DNA of 64,000 bases from NCBI GenBank assembly GCA_017408025.1, contig JAFQVJ010000044.1, forward strand, positions 92,657 through 156,656, written 5' to 3'. Every line of letters begins with the position of its first letter. Position 1 is the stretch's first letter. The position numbers were made by a program, and so were the translations under genes. Of the stretch, positions 1-8,170 are shown one piece after another. Source of the DNA: Lachnospiraceae bacterium. Its GTDB lineage: Bacteria; Bacillota; Clostridia; Lachnospirales; Lachnospiraceae. The notes beneath the pieces are model-generated. The model made no database searches. It was not told the DNA's origin and saw only the letters and a program-made list of their open reading frames with translations.

Positions 1-550
1 TGAAATTGCTGCCTATTATAACCTTAAACCCCATAATATAGACAGTATCTCCAGGTCTCAATGTCATCGTAGATACTCTTAAATCATTAACATAAGTTCC
101 ATTGGTGCTATGTTCATCAATTACAGTCCATATATTGTCAAAATAAGTAAGCTTTGCATGGTGAGCTGACACAAAACTATTGTTGACCCGAATAGTATTA
201 TTGATATCTCTCCCAATGGTAATTTCAATATTTTCTGTGACAACAAGCTTCTTATATTCCCTTCTTGAGTCATTTATTACCTCGGCATAGAGAAAAGACT
301 CTCCTGACTGGTCGTAAATCTCCACATTATATATTGTGTCTGGTTTTAAGATTGTCTCACTTTCATCACTGTTTATCAGTCTGGCTTTTTTAGTTTCTTT
401 TAGAAACCATTGCCCACCTACACCTTCTGCACTTATTAAATTTCTTCTTTTTCCATCCGGACCAATATCTGAAATCCAATACCTTCCATTTACCTTCTCT
501 GGTAGAGTGATACTATATACATTTTCCGGCTTCAATAATGTAACAATCAT
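1..550 (-). CDS. essC: Type VII secretion FtsK/SpoIIIE ATPase EssC, N-terminal part (runs off the window)
   Basis: Translation of the minus strand gives 183 codons open to the window edge. The visible part has no ATPase domain yet. Its second half is a clear FHA domain: a GRD turn, the SAHHAKL segment, and NGTYVN followed by LRPGDTVYI. The first ~90 residues (starting MIVTLLKPEN) look like a second, degenerate FHA-like beta domain containing a WISDIGPDGK stretch. Tandem N-terminal FHA domains are typical of EssC/YukB, the membrane motor of Firmicutes type VII secretion, which would then continue with TM segments and FtsK/SpoIIIE domains outside this window. The start is the ATG at 550, preceded by GGAG/GAGGA. 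It lies 38 bases downstream of the small membrane gene at 589-912, so the two are probably co-transcribed. Another FHA protein cannot be excluded because the C-terminus is missing. Confidence 0.7.
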   Translation of the reverse strand, partial: MIVTLLKPENVYSITLPEKVNGRYWISDIGPDGKRRNLISAEGVGGQWFLKETKKARLINSDESETILKPDTIYNVEIYDQSGESFLYAEVINDSRREYKKLVVTENIEITIGRDINNTIRVNNSFVSAHHAKLTYFDNIWTVIDEHSTNGTYVNDLRVSTMTLRPGDTVYIMGFKVIIGSNF

Positions 551-588
551 TTGTTCCTCATCTCCCCAAAACAACTAAGATGCTTTCT

Positions 589-912
589 CTATTTCTTGGT
601 GCCGCAGAAAGGACATCTGACTTCTGTAGCAGCATAACTACAGCCACATTTCTTGCAAAAAACAACTCCAATACTTTTTGAATTGCTGCCTGCCTCCATA
701 TTTCCCAGTTTTATACATATGCTGTCAAGGCTTTCCCTCATCCTTATAGTCTTAATCATCATAGTGATGACCAAACCAATCAGCGCTGCCAACATTACAA
801 TTCCAATAATTAGCAGTACTATAATCCAATTTGAACCACTACTTTGCTCTGCAGCATTTGCCACCGTCTCTGTCATTTCAAAATCATAATCATGATATGT
901 ACCCTCAGACAT
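589..912 (-). CDS. Small membrane protein with C-terminal zinc ribbon
   Basis: This is a 107-residue protein. It has an acidic N-terminal tail of about 27 residues, one strong transmembrane segment (about residues 28-53, IIVLLIIGIVMLAALIGL), a short amphipathic stretch, and a C-terminal zinc ribbon made by CKKCG and CPFCG (four cysteines). The start ATG follows GGAGGG at good spacing. No family name is recognised. It lies just upstream of, and on the same strand as, the EssC-like gene, so a role in or near the type VII secretion locus is possible, but this rests on context only. Confidence 0.75.
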   Translation of the reverse strand: MSEGTYHDYDFEMTETVANAAEQSSGSNWIIVLLIIGIVMLAALIGLVITMMIKTIRMRESLDSICIKLGNMEAGSNSKSIGVVFCKKCGCSYAATEVRCPFCGTKK

Positions 913-1012
913 TCTATTCCCTCCATCTTCTTCTCTTCATGTATCCAAGTATGACATCTATAAAGAATTATTTATGTATCTATAAAATGTTTATGCGGGT
1001 AAATTGAAAAAT

Positions 1013-1045
1013 AGAACAGAATTTTCCTATACAATAATAAAAACT
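1013..1045. repeat. Decayed half-copy (copy A) of the TATAGGAAAGTT palindrome family
   Basis: The stretch TTTTCCTATACAATAATAAA matches the right arm of the palindromic repeat seen intact at 45066-45112. The left arm is not recognisable apart from AGAAC. It directly abuts the pnp terminator hairpin, as copies B and E abut theirs. Confidence 0.45.
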
Positions 1046-1081
1046 GTCCGATACGCGTTATAACACGTATCGGACAGTTTT
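1040..1081 (-). terminator. Rho-independent terminator downstream of pnp
   Basis: A perfect 16-bp stem (AAAACTGTCCGATACG at 1040-1055 paired with 1066-1081) encloses a 10-base loop. On the minus strand it is followed by TTTTTATTATTG. It lies 53 bases beyond the pnp stop codon. Confidence 0.9.
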
Positions 1082-1133
1082 CAACCTATCTTATATATTA
1101 TTTACAGCTATATTTCACTCCACAATTTTAGAT

Positions 1134-3218
1134 TTATTTACAATCCTTGATAGAGAATGAGATTCTACCCATCTTATCCTTGCCAAGGCATACAACCTTA
1201 ACACGGTCTCCAAGAGTAAGCACATCCTCAACATGGTTGATTCTCTCCTCAGAAATCTTAGAGATGTGAACCATACCCTCCTTACCAGGAGCAAACTCTA
1301 AAAACGCACCGAATTCCTTGATGCTGATAACTGTACCTTCGAATACCATACCTTCCTCAAAGTCAGTAACGATAGTCTCAATCATCTTCTTGGCTTCAGC
1401 CATCTTGTCAGCCTCTACGCCACAGATAGATACAGCACCTTCGTCTGTGATATCAATCTTAACACCTGTCTGCTCGATGATAGCGTTGATTGTCTTACCT
1501 CTCTGTCCAACAACCTCGCCAATCTTAGCTGGGTCAATCTGAATCTGTATAATCTTTGGAGCGTATGGGCCAACCTCAGGTCTTGGCTCAGCGATTGCTG
1601 GCTTCATACAATTCTCCATGATAAACATTCTTGCCTCACGACATCTAGCGATTGCACCTTCAACTATAGGTCTTGTAAGACCATGAATCTTGATATCCAT
1701 CTGTATAGCTGTGATACCTGCATCTGTACCAGTTACCTTAAAGTCCATATCTCCGAAGAAATCTTCAAGGCCCTGAATATCTGTAAGTAATACGTAATCA
1801 TCATCTGTATCGCCTGTTACAAGACCACATGAGATACCAGCAACCATCTTCTTGATAGGTACGCCGGCAGCCATAAGTGACATACATGACGCACATGTAG
1901 ATGCCATTGATGTAGAACCGTTTGACTCAAATGTTTCAGATACAGTTCTGATTGCGTATGGGAATTCCTCCTCTGAAGGAAGAACTGGAATAAGTGCTCT
2001 CTCTGCTAATGCACCATGACCGATTTCACGACGTCCCGGACCTCTTGAAACCTTAGTCTCACCTACTGAGTATCCTGGGAAGTTATAATGATGCATATAT
2101 CTCTTAGATGTCTCATTTACATCAAGGCCATCAAGCTTCTGTGCCTCTGATAATGGAGCAAGTGTACATACGTTACAAATCTGTGTCTGTCCTCTTGTAA
2201 ACATTGCAGAACCATGAACTCTAGGAATCAAGTCAACCTCTGCAGCAAGTGGACGAATCTGTGTAAGCTCTCGACCATCTGGACGCTTGTGATCCTTTAA
2301 AATCATCTTTCTAACTGTCTTCTTCTGATACTGATATAATGCTTCTGGTATAAGAGCAACCCATTCTTCATTCTCAGCAAATGCCTCTACAAGCTTTTCA
2401 CTGATAGCCTTGATGTTACCTTCTCTTGTCTGCTTATCATCTGTAAATACCGCTACTTCCATTTCCTCTGGAGTTACGATTTTCTTCATCTCATCAAATA
2501 ACTCGGCTGGAATTGCACAGCTCTCATATGTGTGCTTCTCCTTACCAACCTCAGCTACTATCTGCTCAATAAATGCGATAACCTTCTGGTTAATCTCATG
2601 AGCTGCATATATAGCCTCAATCATCTTAGCTTCAGGCACTTCGTTAGCACCAGCTTCAATCATGATAACCTTTTCCTTTGTAGATGCAACTGTAAGCTTA
2701 AGGTCTGAAACTGCGTTCTGTGTTGCATTTGGGTTGAACACGAATTCACCATCTATAAGACCTACCTGTGTTGTAGCACATGGACCATCAAATGGAATAT
2801 CTGATATAGCAACTGCAATTGCAGAACCCAGCATAGCTGTAAGCTCTGGGCTACACTCTGGGTCAACTGACATAACCATGTTGTTAAGTGTTACATCATT
2901 TCTGTAATCCTTAGGGAATAATGGTCTCATAGGACGATCGATTACACGTGATGTAAGAATAGCATTCTCAGACGCCTTTCCCTCACGCTTATTGAAACCA
3001 CCAGGAATCTTACCAACTGCGTATAACTTTTCCTCATACTCAACTGAGAGAGGGAAGAAATCAATACCATCTCTTGGCTTATCTGATGCTGTTGCTGTAG
3101 ATAATACTACTGTATCACCATAGTGCATTAAGGCTGCACCATTTGCCTGCTTTGCAACTCTATTGACATCAACTGTAAGTGTTCTGCCAGCGAGTTCCAT
3201 TGAAAAACTCTTGTACAT
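1134..3218 (-). CDS. pnp: Polyribonucleotide nucleotidyltransferase (PNPase)
   Basis: A 694-residue 3'-to-5' phosphorolytic exoribonuclease that degrades mRNA using phosphate and acts as a trimer. The layout is the full family architecture: two RNase PH-like domains (first about residues 10-230, second about 310-535, with RRNxxxxHG-type residues in GPGRREIGHGAL), a KH domain (GEVVGQRGKTINAIIEQTG, about 555-610) and a C-terminal S1 domain (about 622-690). The length is normal. The ATG at 3218 follows AGGAGG. rpsO lies just upstream, as in many bacteria, and a long imperfect hairpin sits between them, so pnp may be expressed partly from the rpsO promoter and controlled through leader processing. 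The S1 domain ends at KDCK with no C-terminal tail. Confidence 0.98.
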   Translation of the reverse strand: MYKSFSMELAGRTLTVDVNRVAKQANGAALMHYGDTVVLSTATASDKPRDGIDFFPLSVEYEEKLYAVGKIPGGFNKREGKASENAILTSRVIDRPMRPLFPKDYRNDVTLNNMVMSVDPECSPELTAMLGSAIAVAISDIPFDGPCATTQVGLIDGEFVFNPNATQNAVSDLKLTVASTKEKVIMIEAGANEVPEAKMIEAIYAAHEINQKVIAFIEQIVAEVGKEKHTYESCAIPAELFDEMKKIVTPEEMEVAVFTDDKQTREGNIKAISEKLVEAFAENEEWVALIPEALYQYQKKTVRKMILKDHKRPDGRELTQIRPLAAEVDLIPRVHGSAMFTRGQTQICNVCTLAPLSEAQKLDGLDVNETSKRYMHHYNFPGYSVGETKVSRGPGRREIGHGALAERALIPVLPSEEEFPYAIRTVSETFESNGSTSMASTCASCMSLMAAGVPIKKMVAGISCGLVTGDTDDDYVLLTDIQGLEDFFGDMDFKVTGTDAGITAIQMDIKIHGLTRPIVEGAIARCREARMFIMENCMKPAIAEPRPEVGPYAPKIIQIQIDPAKIGEVVGQRGKTINAIIEQTGVKIDITDEGAVSICGVEADKMAEAKKMIETIVTDFEEGMVFEGTVISIKEFGAFLEFAPGKEGMVHISKISEERINHVEDVLTLGDRVKVVCLGKDKMGRISFSIKDCK

Positions 3219-3260
3219 TTTTACCTCCTATAATTAAACATTTCACAATCGGTAGAAGTT

Positions 3261-3334
3261 CCGAAAACACTGAAAATGCCGCAACCGATGTACATGTACA
3301 TTTACATTATTTGTGGCTGTTTCAGTGGTCTCGG
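3261..3334 (-). promoter_or_regulatory. Long imperfect hairpin in the pnp leader
   Basis: In the rpsO-pnp gap the minus-strand RNA can fold CCGA, CACTGAAA and GCC on one side against GGC, TTTCAGTG and TCGG on the other, around a loop containing the 12-bp palindrome TGTACATGTACA (3289-3300). In E. coli a structured pnp leader is an RNase III processing and autocontrol site. An analogous role here is inference. Confidence 0.4.
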
Positions 3335-3372
3335 TCAAGCCTCCCTCGCCAACTGTTATCCTATACAGCAAA

Positions 3373-3399
3373 GATAGACAAGGCGTTGCCTTGTCCATC
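3373..3399 (-). terminator. Hairpin after rpsO (weak or attenuating terminator)
   Basis: GATGGACAAGGC pairs with GCCTTGTCTATC around a 3-base loop, about 17 bases past the rpsO stop codon. The following minus-strand bases are TTTGCTG, a poor T-tract, so readthrough into pnp is expected. Confidence 0.6.
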
Positions 3400-3415
3400 C
3401 TTAATTTCTGTATAA

Positions 3416-3682
3416 TTACTTTCTGATACCTAACTTCTCAATTAAGCTTCTGTAACCTTCAAGGTCTGTCTTCTTTAAGTAATCAAGTAAACCACGTCTC
3501 TGACCTACCATCTTAAGAAGACCTCTTCTTGAATGGTGATCCTTCTGATGTGTCTTTAAGTGCTCTGTGAGCTCCTTGATTCTCTCTGTTAAGATAGCAA
3601 TCTGAACCTCTGGAGAACCTGTGTCCTCTGGTGTTCTACCGTATGTCTTAATAAGTTCTGCTTTCTTCTCTTTGCTTATCAT
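3416..3682 (-). CDS. rpsO: 30S ribosomal protein uS15
   Basis: An 88-residue small-subunit protein that binds the central domain of 16S rRNA early in assembly. The sequence is recognisable throughout: [26 protein letters not shown], then [23 protein letters not shown], ending LGIRK. The length matches the family. The ATG at 3682 follows AAGGAGGAAATTGCC. It is transcribed from a good promoter at 3794-3822, giving a structured leader of about 100 bases that may be an S15 autoregulatory site. pnp follows on the same strand. Confidence 0.98.
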   Translation of the reverse strand: MISKEKKAELIKTYGRTPEDTGSPEVQIAILTERIKELTEHLKTHQKDHHSRRGLLKMVGQRRGLLDYLKKTDLEGYRSLIEKLGIRK

Positions 3683-3708
3683 GGCAATTTCCTCCTTAAA
3701 AATATATC

Positions 3709-3756
3709 GCCTTACACTTCAGTACCGGTCGGAGTGTCCAAACACCGAGTGTGGGC
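3709..3756 (-). promoter_or_regulatory. Structured rpsO leader, candidate S15 autoregulatory element
   Basis: In the minus-strand leader, GCC plus ACACT (3748-3756) can pair with AGTGT plus GGC (3709-3718). This encloses an inner hairpin TCGGTGT/ACA-CT-CCGA and a CCGG segment. A further hairpin GTTGTG/CACAAC lies 5' of it. S15 mRNA leaders in several bacterial groups fold into junctions or pseudoknots that bind S15. Whether this one does is inference from position and folding. Confidence 0.4.
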
Positions 3757-3793
3757 TTGTTGTTTATTTTGTTGTGCCTGCACAACCTTATAT

Positions 3794-3822
3794 ATATTAA
3801 CACACAAAAAAAGGAAAGTCAA
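3794..3822 (-). promoter_or_regulatory. Promoter of rpsO, with -35 inside the preceding terminator stem
   Basis: On the minus strand TTGACT (3817-3822) and TAATAT (3794-3799) are separated by exactly 17 bases. The -35 box is part of the 3' arm of the terminator hairpin at 3811-3840. Confidence 0.65.
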
Positions 3823-3840
3823 AGTATTTTTGACTTTCCC
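3811..3840 (-). terminator. Terminator of the NlpC/P60 gene
   Basis: An 11-bp stem (GGAAAGTCAAA at 3813-3823 with TTTGACTTTCC at 3829-3839) is followed on the minus strand by TTTTTTT. It lies about 50 bases past the stop codon of the gene at 3891. Confidence 0.9.
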
Positions 3841-3890
3841 TTATATAGCATTTTCTATTTACCTGTTCTTACAAAATTCTCTTGAAGAAT

Positions 3891-5177
3891 TTACTGGATA
3901 ACTCTTACAGCTCTACGTGGTGTAACGAAATTGTAATTGCCAATACAGATACCTGCTCTCTCGTTTGCAGCATGGATTATCTTTCCATTACCAATATAGA
4001 TAGCAACATGTCCACCACCGTTAGAATATTTGTAAACAAGAATATCTCCTGGCTGTATATCACTAAGTGAAATTGTTGTACCAACACCACTCAGGTAACC
4101 TGATGATGATCTTGGTAAGCTGTAACCAAACTTAGCAAAAATCATTTTAACAAATCCAGAACAGTCAGTTCCCTTTGTCAAGCTGTTTCCACCGTATACA
4201 TAAGGATTGCCAAGGAACTGGTATGCATAATTAATCAATTCCTGTACCTTCTGTGATGCTTCTGGATTGGAATATGTGTAACTTGTTTTAGAACCACCAC
4301 TTGATGTCTTTGGTGCTTCAACTACCTCTATAATTGCCTCAGCTGTAGGCAATGTATATACTACATCAACATAATCTGCTGATACGTATCCTTCAAGTCC
4401 GTTGATAGATGCCTTATACCATCCATTCTTTTCTTCTTCTACAATATTGAGATGTGAACCCTTTGATACCTTTGTAGCAATACTGCACTCTGTACTTGGC
4501 TCTTCTCTGACATTAAGCTTGTCACAATTAACCTCAAGCACTGCTGTCATCTTTTCCATGGCCTTAACGTTTGCTTCATATCCTGTAAGAATGTAGTCCT
4601 TTGATACATAACCTGTAACATCTCCAGACTTAATCTTATACCAGCCATCTTCCTCTGAAAGTATTTCACAAACACTATATCCTGGCATCTTACCTACAAC
4701 CTTGTATGATGTACCTGCACCTTTTCTTACGTTTAAGTATGAATTTGCATTTGAAATACCTAAATTTGTATAACCAGCAATAATAGAACCTTCAGGTACT
4801 ATCTCTGTAGCTAAATCCATATCCTTCACAGCTTCCTTCTTTTCTGATTCAGAAATGTTGTCGCTACTATAAAGATAATCATTATATCCTTCCACAGCAT
4901 CAGCAAATCCAACATTAAAATAACTGATGTCTCCTGTAATTTCCGAATTTGCGCCGTTTGCAGAATCCATAGTATCGATAACTGACGATACTCCAACGGA
5001 TGAAATATTTATGTTACCAGATGCAACTGGTGTTGGAATTTCTTCTACCTCACTACTTGCTACTACATTTTCATCTGTTCTCTGTTCATCATTGGAACCA
5101 TTGCCTGCGAAAAGTGCTACCGCTGCCATAATTGCCACAAATGAACCTGCCCCAATTACTGTAATTTTCTTTCTCAT
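3891..5177 (-). CDS. Secreted SH3b-NlpC/P60 peptidoglycan hydrolase
   Basis: A 428-residue cell-wall endopeptidase. An N-terminal hydrophobic segment (about residues 3-24, MRKKITVIGAGSFVAIMAAV) serves as a signal peptide or anchor. There is a linker of about 110 residues, then two bacterial SH3 domains (about 145-200 and 220-275, each with an LNVR motif and GWYK), a Ser/Gly-rich linker, and a C-terminal NlpC/P60 domain. The catalytic residues visible are Cys339 (TDCSGF), His390 (GGGHVAIYIG) and His402 (IIHAANE). Enzymes of this type cleave stem-peptide bonds in peptidoglycan. The ATG at 5177 is chosen because GGAGGAG precedes it and the signal peptide begins there. A TTG 15 codons upstream is possible but less likely. 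The gene has its own promoter and terminator, so it is a single-gene unit inside the translation block. Confidence 0.93.
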   Translation of the reverse strand: MRKKITVIGAGSFVAIMAAVALFAGNGSNDEQRTDENVVASSEVEEIPTPVASGNINISSVGVSSVIDTMDSANGANSEITGDISYFNVGFADAVEGYNDYLYSSDNISESEKKEAVKDMDLATEIVPEGSIIAGYTNLGISNANSYLNVRKGAGTSYKVVGKMPGYSVCEILSEEDGWYKIKSGDVTGYVSKDYILTGYEANVKAMEKMTAVLEVNCDKLNVREEPSTECSIATKVSKGSHLNIVEEEKNGWYKASINGLEGYVSADYVDVVYTLPTAEAIIEVVEAPKTSSGGSKTSYTYSNPEASQKVQELINYAYQFLGNPYVYGGNSLTKGTDCSGFVKMIFAKFGYSLPRSSSGYLSGVGTTISLSDIQPGDILVYKYSNGGGHVAIYIGNGKIIHAANERAGICIGNYNFVTPRRAVRVIQ

Positions 5178-5231
5178 ATCTCCTCCAAATGTGTTTCCAT
5201 TTGTTGTGAATGTGTTACGCAATTACTCTAC

Positions 5232-5259
5232 ATTATAGCACTATTTTCCTATCTGTCAA
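5232..5259 (-). promoter_or_regulatory. Promoter of the NlpC/P60 gene
   Basis: Minus strand TTGACA (5254-5259), 16-base spacer, TATAAT (5232-5237). Both hexamers are perfect consensus. It lies about 55 bases upstream of the chosen start codon. Confidence 0.85.
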
Positions 5260-5306
5260 CCCCTAAGCCCATTTTCTGGTATTTATACACATCTGGGGCA
5301 TATTTT

Positions 5307-6242
5307 TTACGTGTAATCCACACTTATTTTCCCTCTTCTTAATTCAATATCCCTATGGACTGCGTGCTTGAGTTCATCTAATGAAGCAAATCTTTTTTCT
5401 CTTCTCTCGAACTCAAAAAATTGCAATTCAATTGTTTTTCCGTATAAATCTTTTGAAATATCGAGTATATGAGTTTCAACATTAACTCTGCCATCACCCA
5501 TTACAGACGGTCTTACGCCAATGTTAGTAACAGCATCATAAGCTTTGCCATCCATAATAGCTTTTGTAAAATACACTCCGTTAGGTGGAAGCATTTTATC
5601 ATCTTCTGGAATTATATTTACAGTTGGAAAATCTAAAGTTCTTCCAAGCTTTTGTCCTTCCACAACAACGCCTATTATAGTATACGGATATCCAAGCAAT
5701 TTATTCACTAACTCTATGGATCCCTTTCCTATTTCCTCCCGTATAAAAGTGCTACTTATATCTCGCTCTCCATACTTAAATTTATCTATAGCCACAGTTT
5801 TATAGCCATACTTTTTTTCTAATTTTTTCAGAAGTGCCACATCGCCAAGTCTCTTATGACCAAATCTAAAATCCGAGCCACAGAATATCTTCTTTACAGC
5901 CAACTTCTCCACTAATATATCCCTAATAAAGGCCTCTGGCTCTGTACCTATTATAGAATCATTTAACGGTTGCTCCACCAATATTTCAACACCGTTTTTC
6001 TCCATAAACATACGTTTCTCGGTTGCAGTGAGCACATATTTCTGCTTTTCTTTTCCAATAAATTCCTGGGGAGCTCTGGCAAATGTAAACACAGTTGGCA
6101 CAAGTCCATTTTTCTTCTCCGCTTTTATTAGCTCGATTAACGCCTTGTGTCCTCTGTGCAATCCATCAAATTTACCTATGGCAATAGCTGTTCCATTTTC
6201 AATTTTTATTATTTCGTCTGATATATCACCATATATATTCAT
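5307..6242 (-). CDS. ribF: Bifunctional riboflavin kinase/FAD synthetase
   Basis: A 311-residue cytoplasmic enzyme that phosphorylates riboflavin to FMN and adenylates FMN to FAD. The N-terminal nucleotidyltransferase half has the GKFDGLHRGHKALI motif (about residues 22-36) and the SSTFIREEI segment. The C-terminal flavokinase half has GxxLGRTLDFPTVNI and PPNGVYF. The length fits the family. ATG 6242 is preferred over the in-frame TTG immediately before it, with GGTGAT as ribosome binding site. It lies downstream of truB in the conserved order rbfA-DHH-truB-ribF. Confidence 0.96.
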   Translation of the reverse strand: MNIYGDISDEIIKIENGTAIAIGKFDGLHRGHKALIELIKAEKKNGLVPTVFTFARAPQEFIGKEKQKYVLTATEKRMFMEKNGVEILVEQPLNDSIIGTEPEAFIRDILVEKLAVKKIFCGSDFRFGHKRLGDVALLKKLEKKYGYKTVAIDKFKYGERDISSTFIREEIGKGSIELVNKLLGYPYTIIGVVVEGQKLGRTLDFPTVNIIPEDDKMLPPNGVYFTKAIMDGKAYDAVTNIGVRPSVMGDGRVNVETHILDISKDLYGKTIELQFFEFERREKRFASLDELKHAVHRDIELRRGKISVDYT

Positions 6243-6286
6243 CAAAAATCACCATTACACAATATGCCTTTGTAAGATACTATCTT

Positions 6287-7213
6287 CTAAAAGAACATCT
6301 TCTCAACTTTTAAAAGCTTTTCCTTTGAATTGTAGACAAATATGCCCATAAATGTTCCCTTGCTATCGTACACCCGCACTTTATCTTCGCCCGTCAGTCT
6401 TGCACTGCCATCCATGCGCACCATATTCATCTTCAGGCTATTTCCGTTATATATAAGTTTATCGAACTCTTCTTTAGTGTACACACAATCGTAATTTTTA
6501 AATATTTCCTCTACAGGCAAAATATGACTGTCAATATTTTCTTCAGTCGCCACCAGTTCACTTATTTCCCCAAGTGTCAGTGCATCCTCCAACGCAAAGG
6601 TGCTTACTCTTGTTCTCTTAAGAGTCTCCATACACGCACCACAGCCTAGTTTTACACCAATATCATGACAAAGTGTTCTTATATATGTTCCTTTTGAACA
6701 TGAAACTTTCATGATAACTCTTGGGAAATCTATAACTATATCTACTATGGAATTGATAAATACCTGCCTAGGCTGCCTCTCTATCTCAATACCTTCTCTT
6801 GCAAGCTCATAAAGTTTCCTGCCATTAACCTTTAGTGCACTGTACATAGGCGGAATCTGGCTATATTCACCAACAAAGCTCGTAATCGTTTTCAATATAC
6901 TCTCGTCATCAAGCATTCCTTTTTCTTTCATGGCAGCCACATCACACTCTTCAATAATCTTTCCTGAAATGTCCTGTGTATCTGTGACCTTTCCAAGCAT
7001 CATAACAGTCTCATAGGTCTTATCCTTGTCAGTCAGCATATCACATAGCTTTGTTGCATGACCAAGACACACAGGCAGTACTCCTGTCGCATCAGGGTCC
7101 AGGGTTCCTGTGTGTCCTATCTTTTTCTGTTTCAATATTCCACGAAGCTTAGCTACCACATCATGTGATGTGAAGCCTGCTTCCTTATTTACTATAATTA
7201 CTCCGTTGTACAT
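6287..7213 (-). CDS. truB: tRNA pseudouridine(55) synthase
   Basis: A 308-residue enzyme that makes the universal pseudouridine 55 in the tRNA T-loop. The catalytic motif HTGTLDPDATGVLPVCLG near residue 35 carries the nucleophilic Asp. Further family motifs are YSALKVNGRKLYELAREG and the SKGTYIRTLCHDIG segment. A PUA-like C-terminal part follows. The start overlaps the end of the upstream DHH phosphoesterase gene by 16 bases, which suggests translational coupling. Confidence 0.97.
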   Translation of the reverse strand: MYNGVIIVNKEAGFTSHDVVAKLRGILKQKKIGHTGTLDPDATGVLPVCLGHATKLCDMLTDKDKTYETVMMLGKVTDTQDISGKIIEECDVAAMKEKGMLDDESILKTITSFVGEYSQIPPMYSALKVNGRKLYELAREGIEIERQPRQVFINSIVDIVIDFPRVIMKVSCSKGTYIRTLCHDIGVKLGCGACMETLKRTRVSTFALEDALTLGEISELVATEENIDSHILPVEEIFKNYDCVYTKEEFDKLIYNGNSLKMNMVRMDGSARLTGEDKVRVYDSKGTFMGIFVYNSKEKLLKVEKMFF

Positions 7214-8163
7214 TTAATCTCCATGTCAATACGTTCTGCAATATTGTTTATTACATCATGGGCAGTACCTCTCATAGTACACCCTGCTGCTCTTACATGA
7301 CCGCCACCACCGAAATATCCTGCAATCTTATTAACATCAAGGTATTTCTTTGATCGGAGGCTGACCTTATATGTAAGATAATCTGTCTCATAAAGGAAAA
7401 TAGCACATTCCACACCTTCTGTCAGTCTGAGCTGTTCAACTATGCCACTTAAATCCTTTGATGTCACACCATAGAATTCCATATCCTTCTTCGACAACAC
7501 CGAGAAAATGCATTTTCCATCAAAAAACACAACACTCTCAAGTAATGCTCTACCAAGAATCTGATTCTGAAGATAGCTCTTAGCATAAAATCCATCATCA
7601 ATAATACTCTGGAAATCTATTCCCTTGCTCATAAGTTTTCCTGCAATATTCATAGTCTCAGCCGAAGTGCTTGCGTACTTGAACACTCCTGAGTCATGAA
7701 TAATACCTGTATAAAGAGCTTCAGCAACCGCCTTGCTTATCTTCTCTTCATCTAGAAGCTTGTATAGAACCTGACTAGCTGAACTTGCGTTTGGTTCAAT
7801 AAGATTTTCCATGGCAAGACCTGTATTGCTAATATGATGGTCAATACACACAGTATTGTCACTGTTCTGGAACTTATCAGCGATAACACCGATTCTTTCC
7901 ACATCACTTACATCAAGAAGAATAACAAGCTCTGCACTATCTTCTCCGGCCTCATGCTTCACTTCATCCATTCTGGATATATATGCAAATCCATCACCTG
8001 TATCTTCCATGTAAACTGATACTGATTTATCTGGATAGTTATCCTTTATGTAGTTATATAATCCCATGCATGAGCCCACGCAGTCCCCATCGGGACGTAC
8101 GTGACCTGCTATGGCAATAGAATTAACTGCTTCAATCTTCTGTATTAAATTCAATTGAAACAC
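7198..8163 (-). CDS. nrnA: DHH/DHHA1 phosphoesterase, NrnA-like oligoribonuclease
   Basis: A 321-residue cytoplasmic phosphoesterase, probably degrading nanoRNAs (2-5 nt) and/or pAp. It has the metal-binding motifs of the DHH family: HVRPDGDCVGS near residue 21, a VSDVERIG stretch, CIDHHISN (the DHH motif, about residue 107) and a C-terminal DHHA1 signature GGGGHVRAAG. It occupies the standard NrnA slot between rbfA and truB. The start is uncertain. GTG 8163 gives the full N-terminus but has a ribosome site almost touching it; the in-frame TTG three codons later is better spaced from AAAGGA. Substrate preference is family knowledge, not seen. Confidence 0.9.
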   Translation of the reverse strand: MFQLNLIQKIEAVNSIAIAGHVRPDGDCVGSCMGLYNYIKDNYPDKSVSVYMEDTGDGFAYISRMDEVKHEAGEDSAELVILLDVSDVERIGVIADKFQNSDNTVCIDHHISNTGLAMENLIEPNASSASQVLYKLLDEEKISKAVAEALYTGIIHDSGVFKYASTSAETMNIAGKLMSKGIDFQSIIDDGFYAKSYLQNQILGRALLESVVFFDGKCIFSVLSKKDMEFYGVTSKDLSGIVEQLRLTEGVECAIFLYETDYLTYKVSLRSKKYLDVNKIAGYFGGGGHVRAAGCTMRGTAHDVINNIAERIDMEIKCTTE

Positions 8164-8170
8164 ATCCTTT

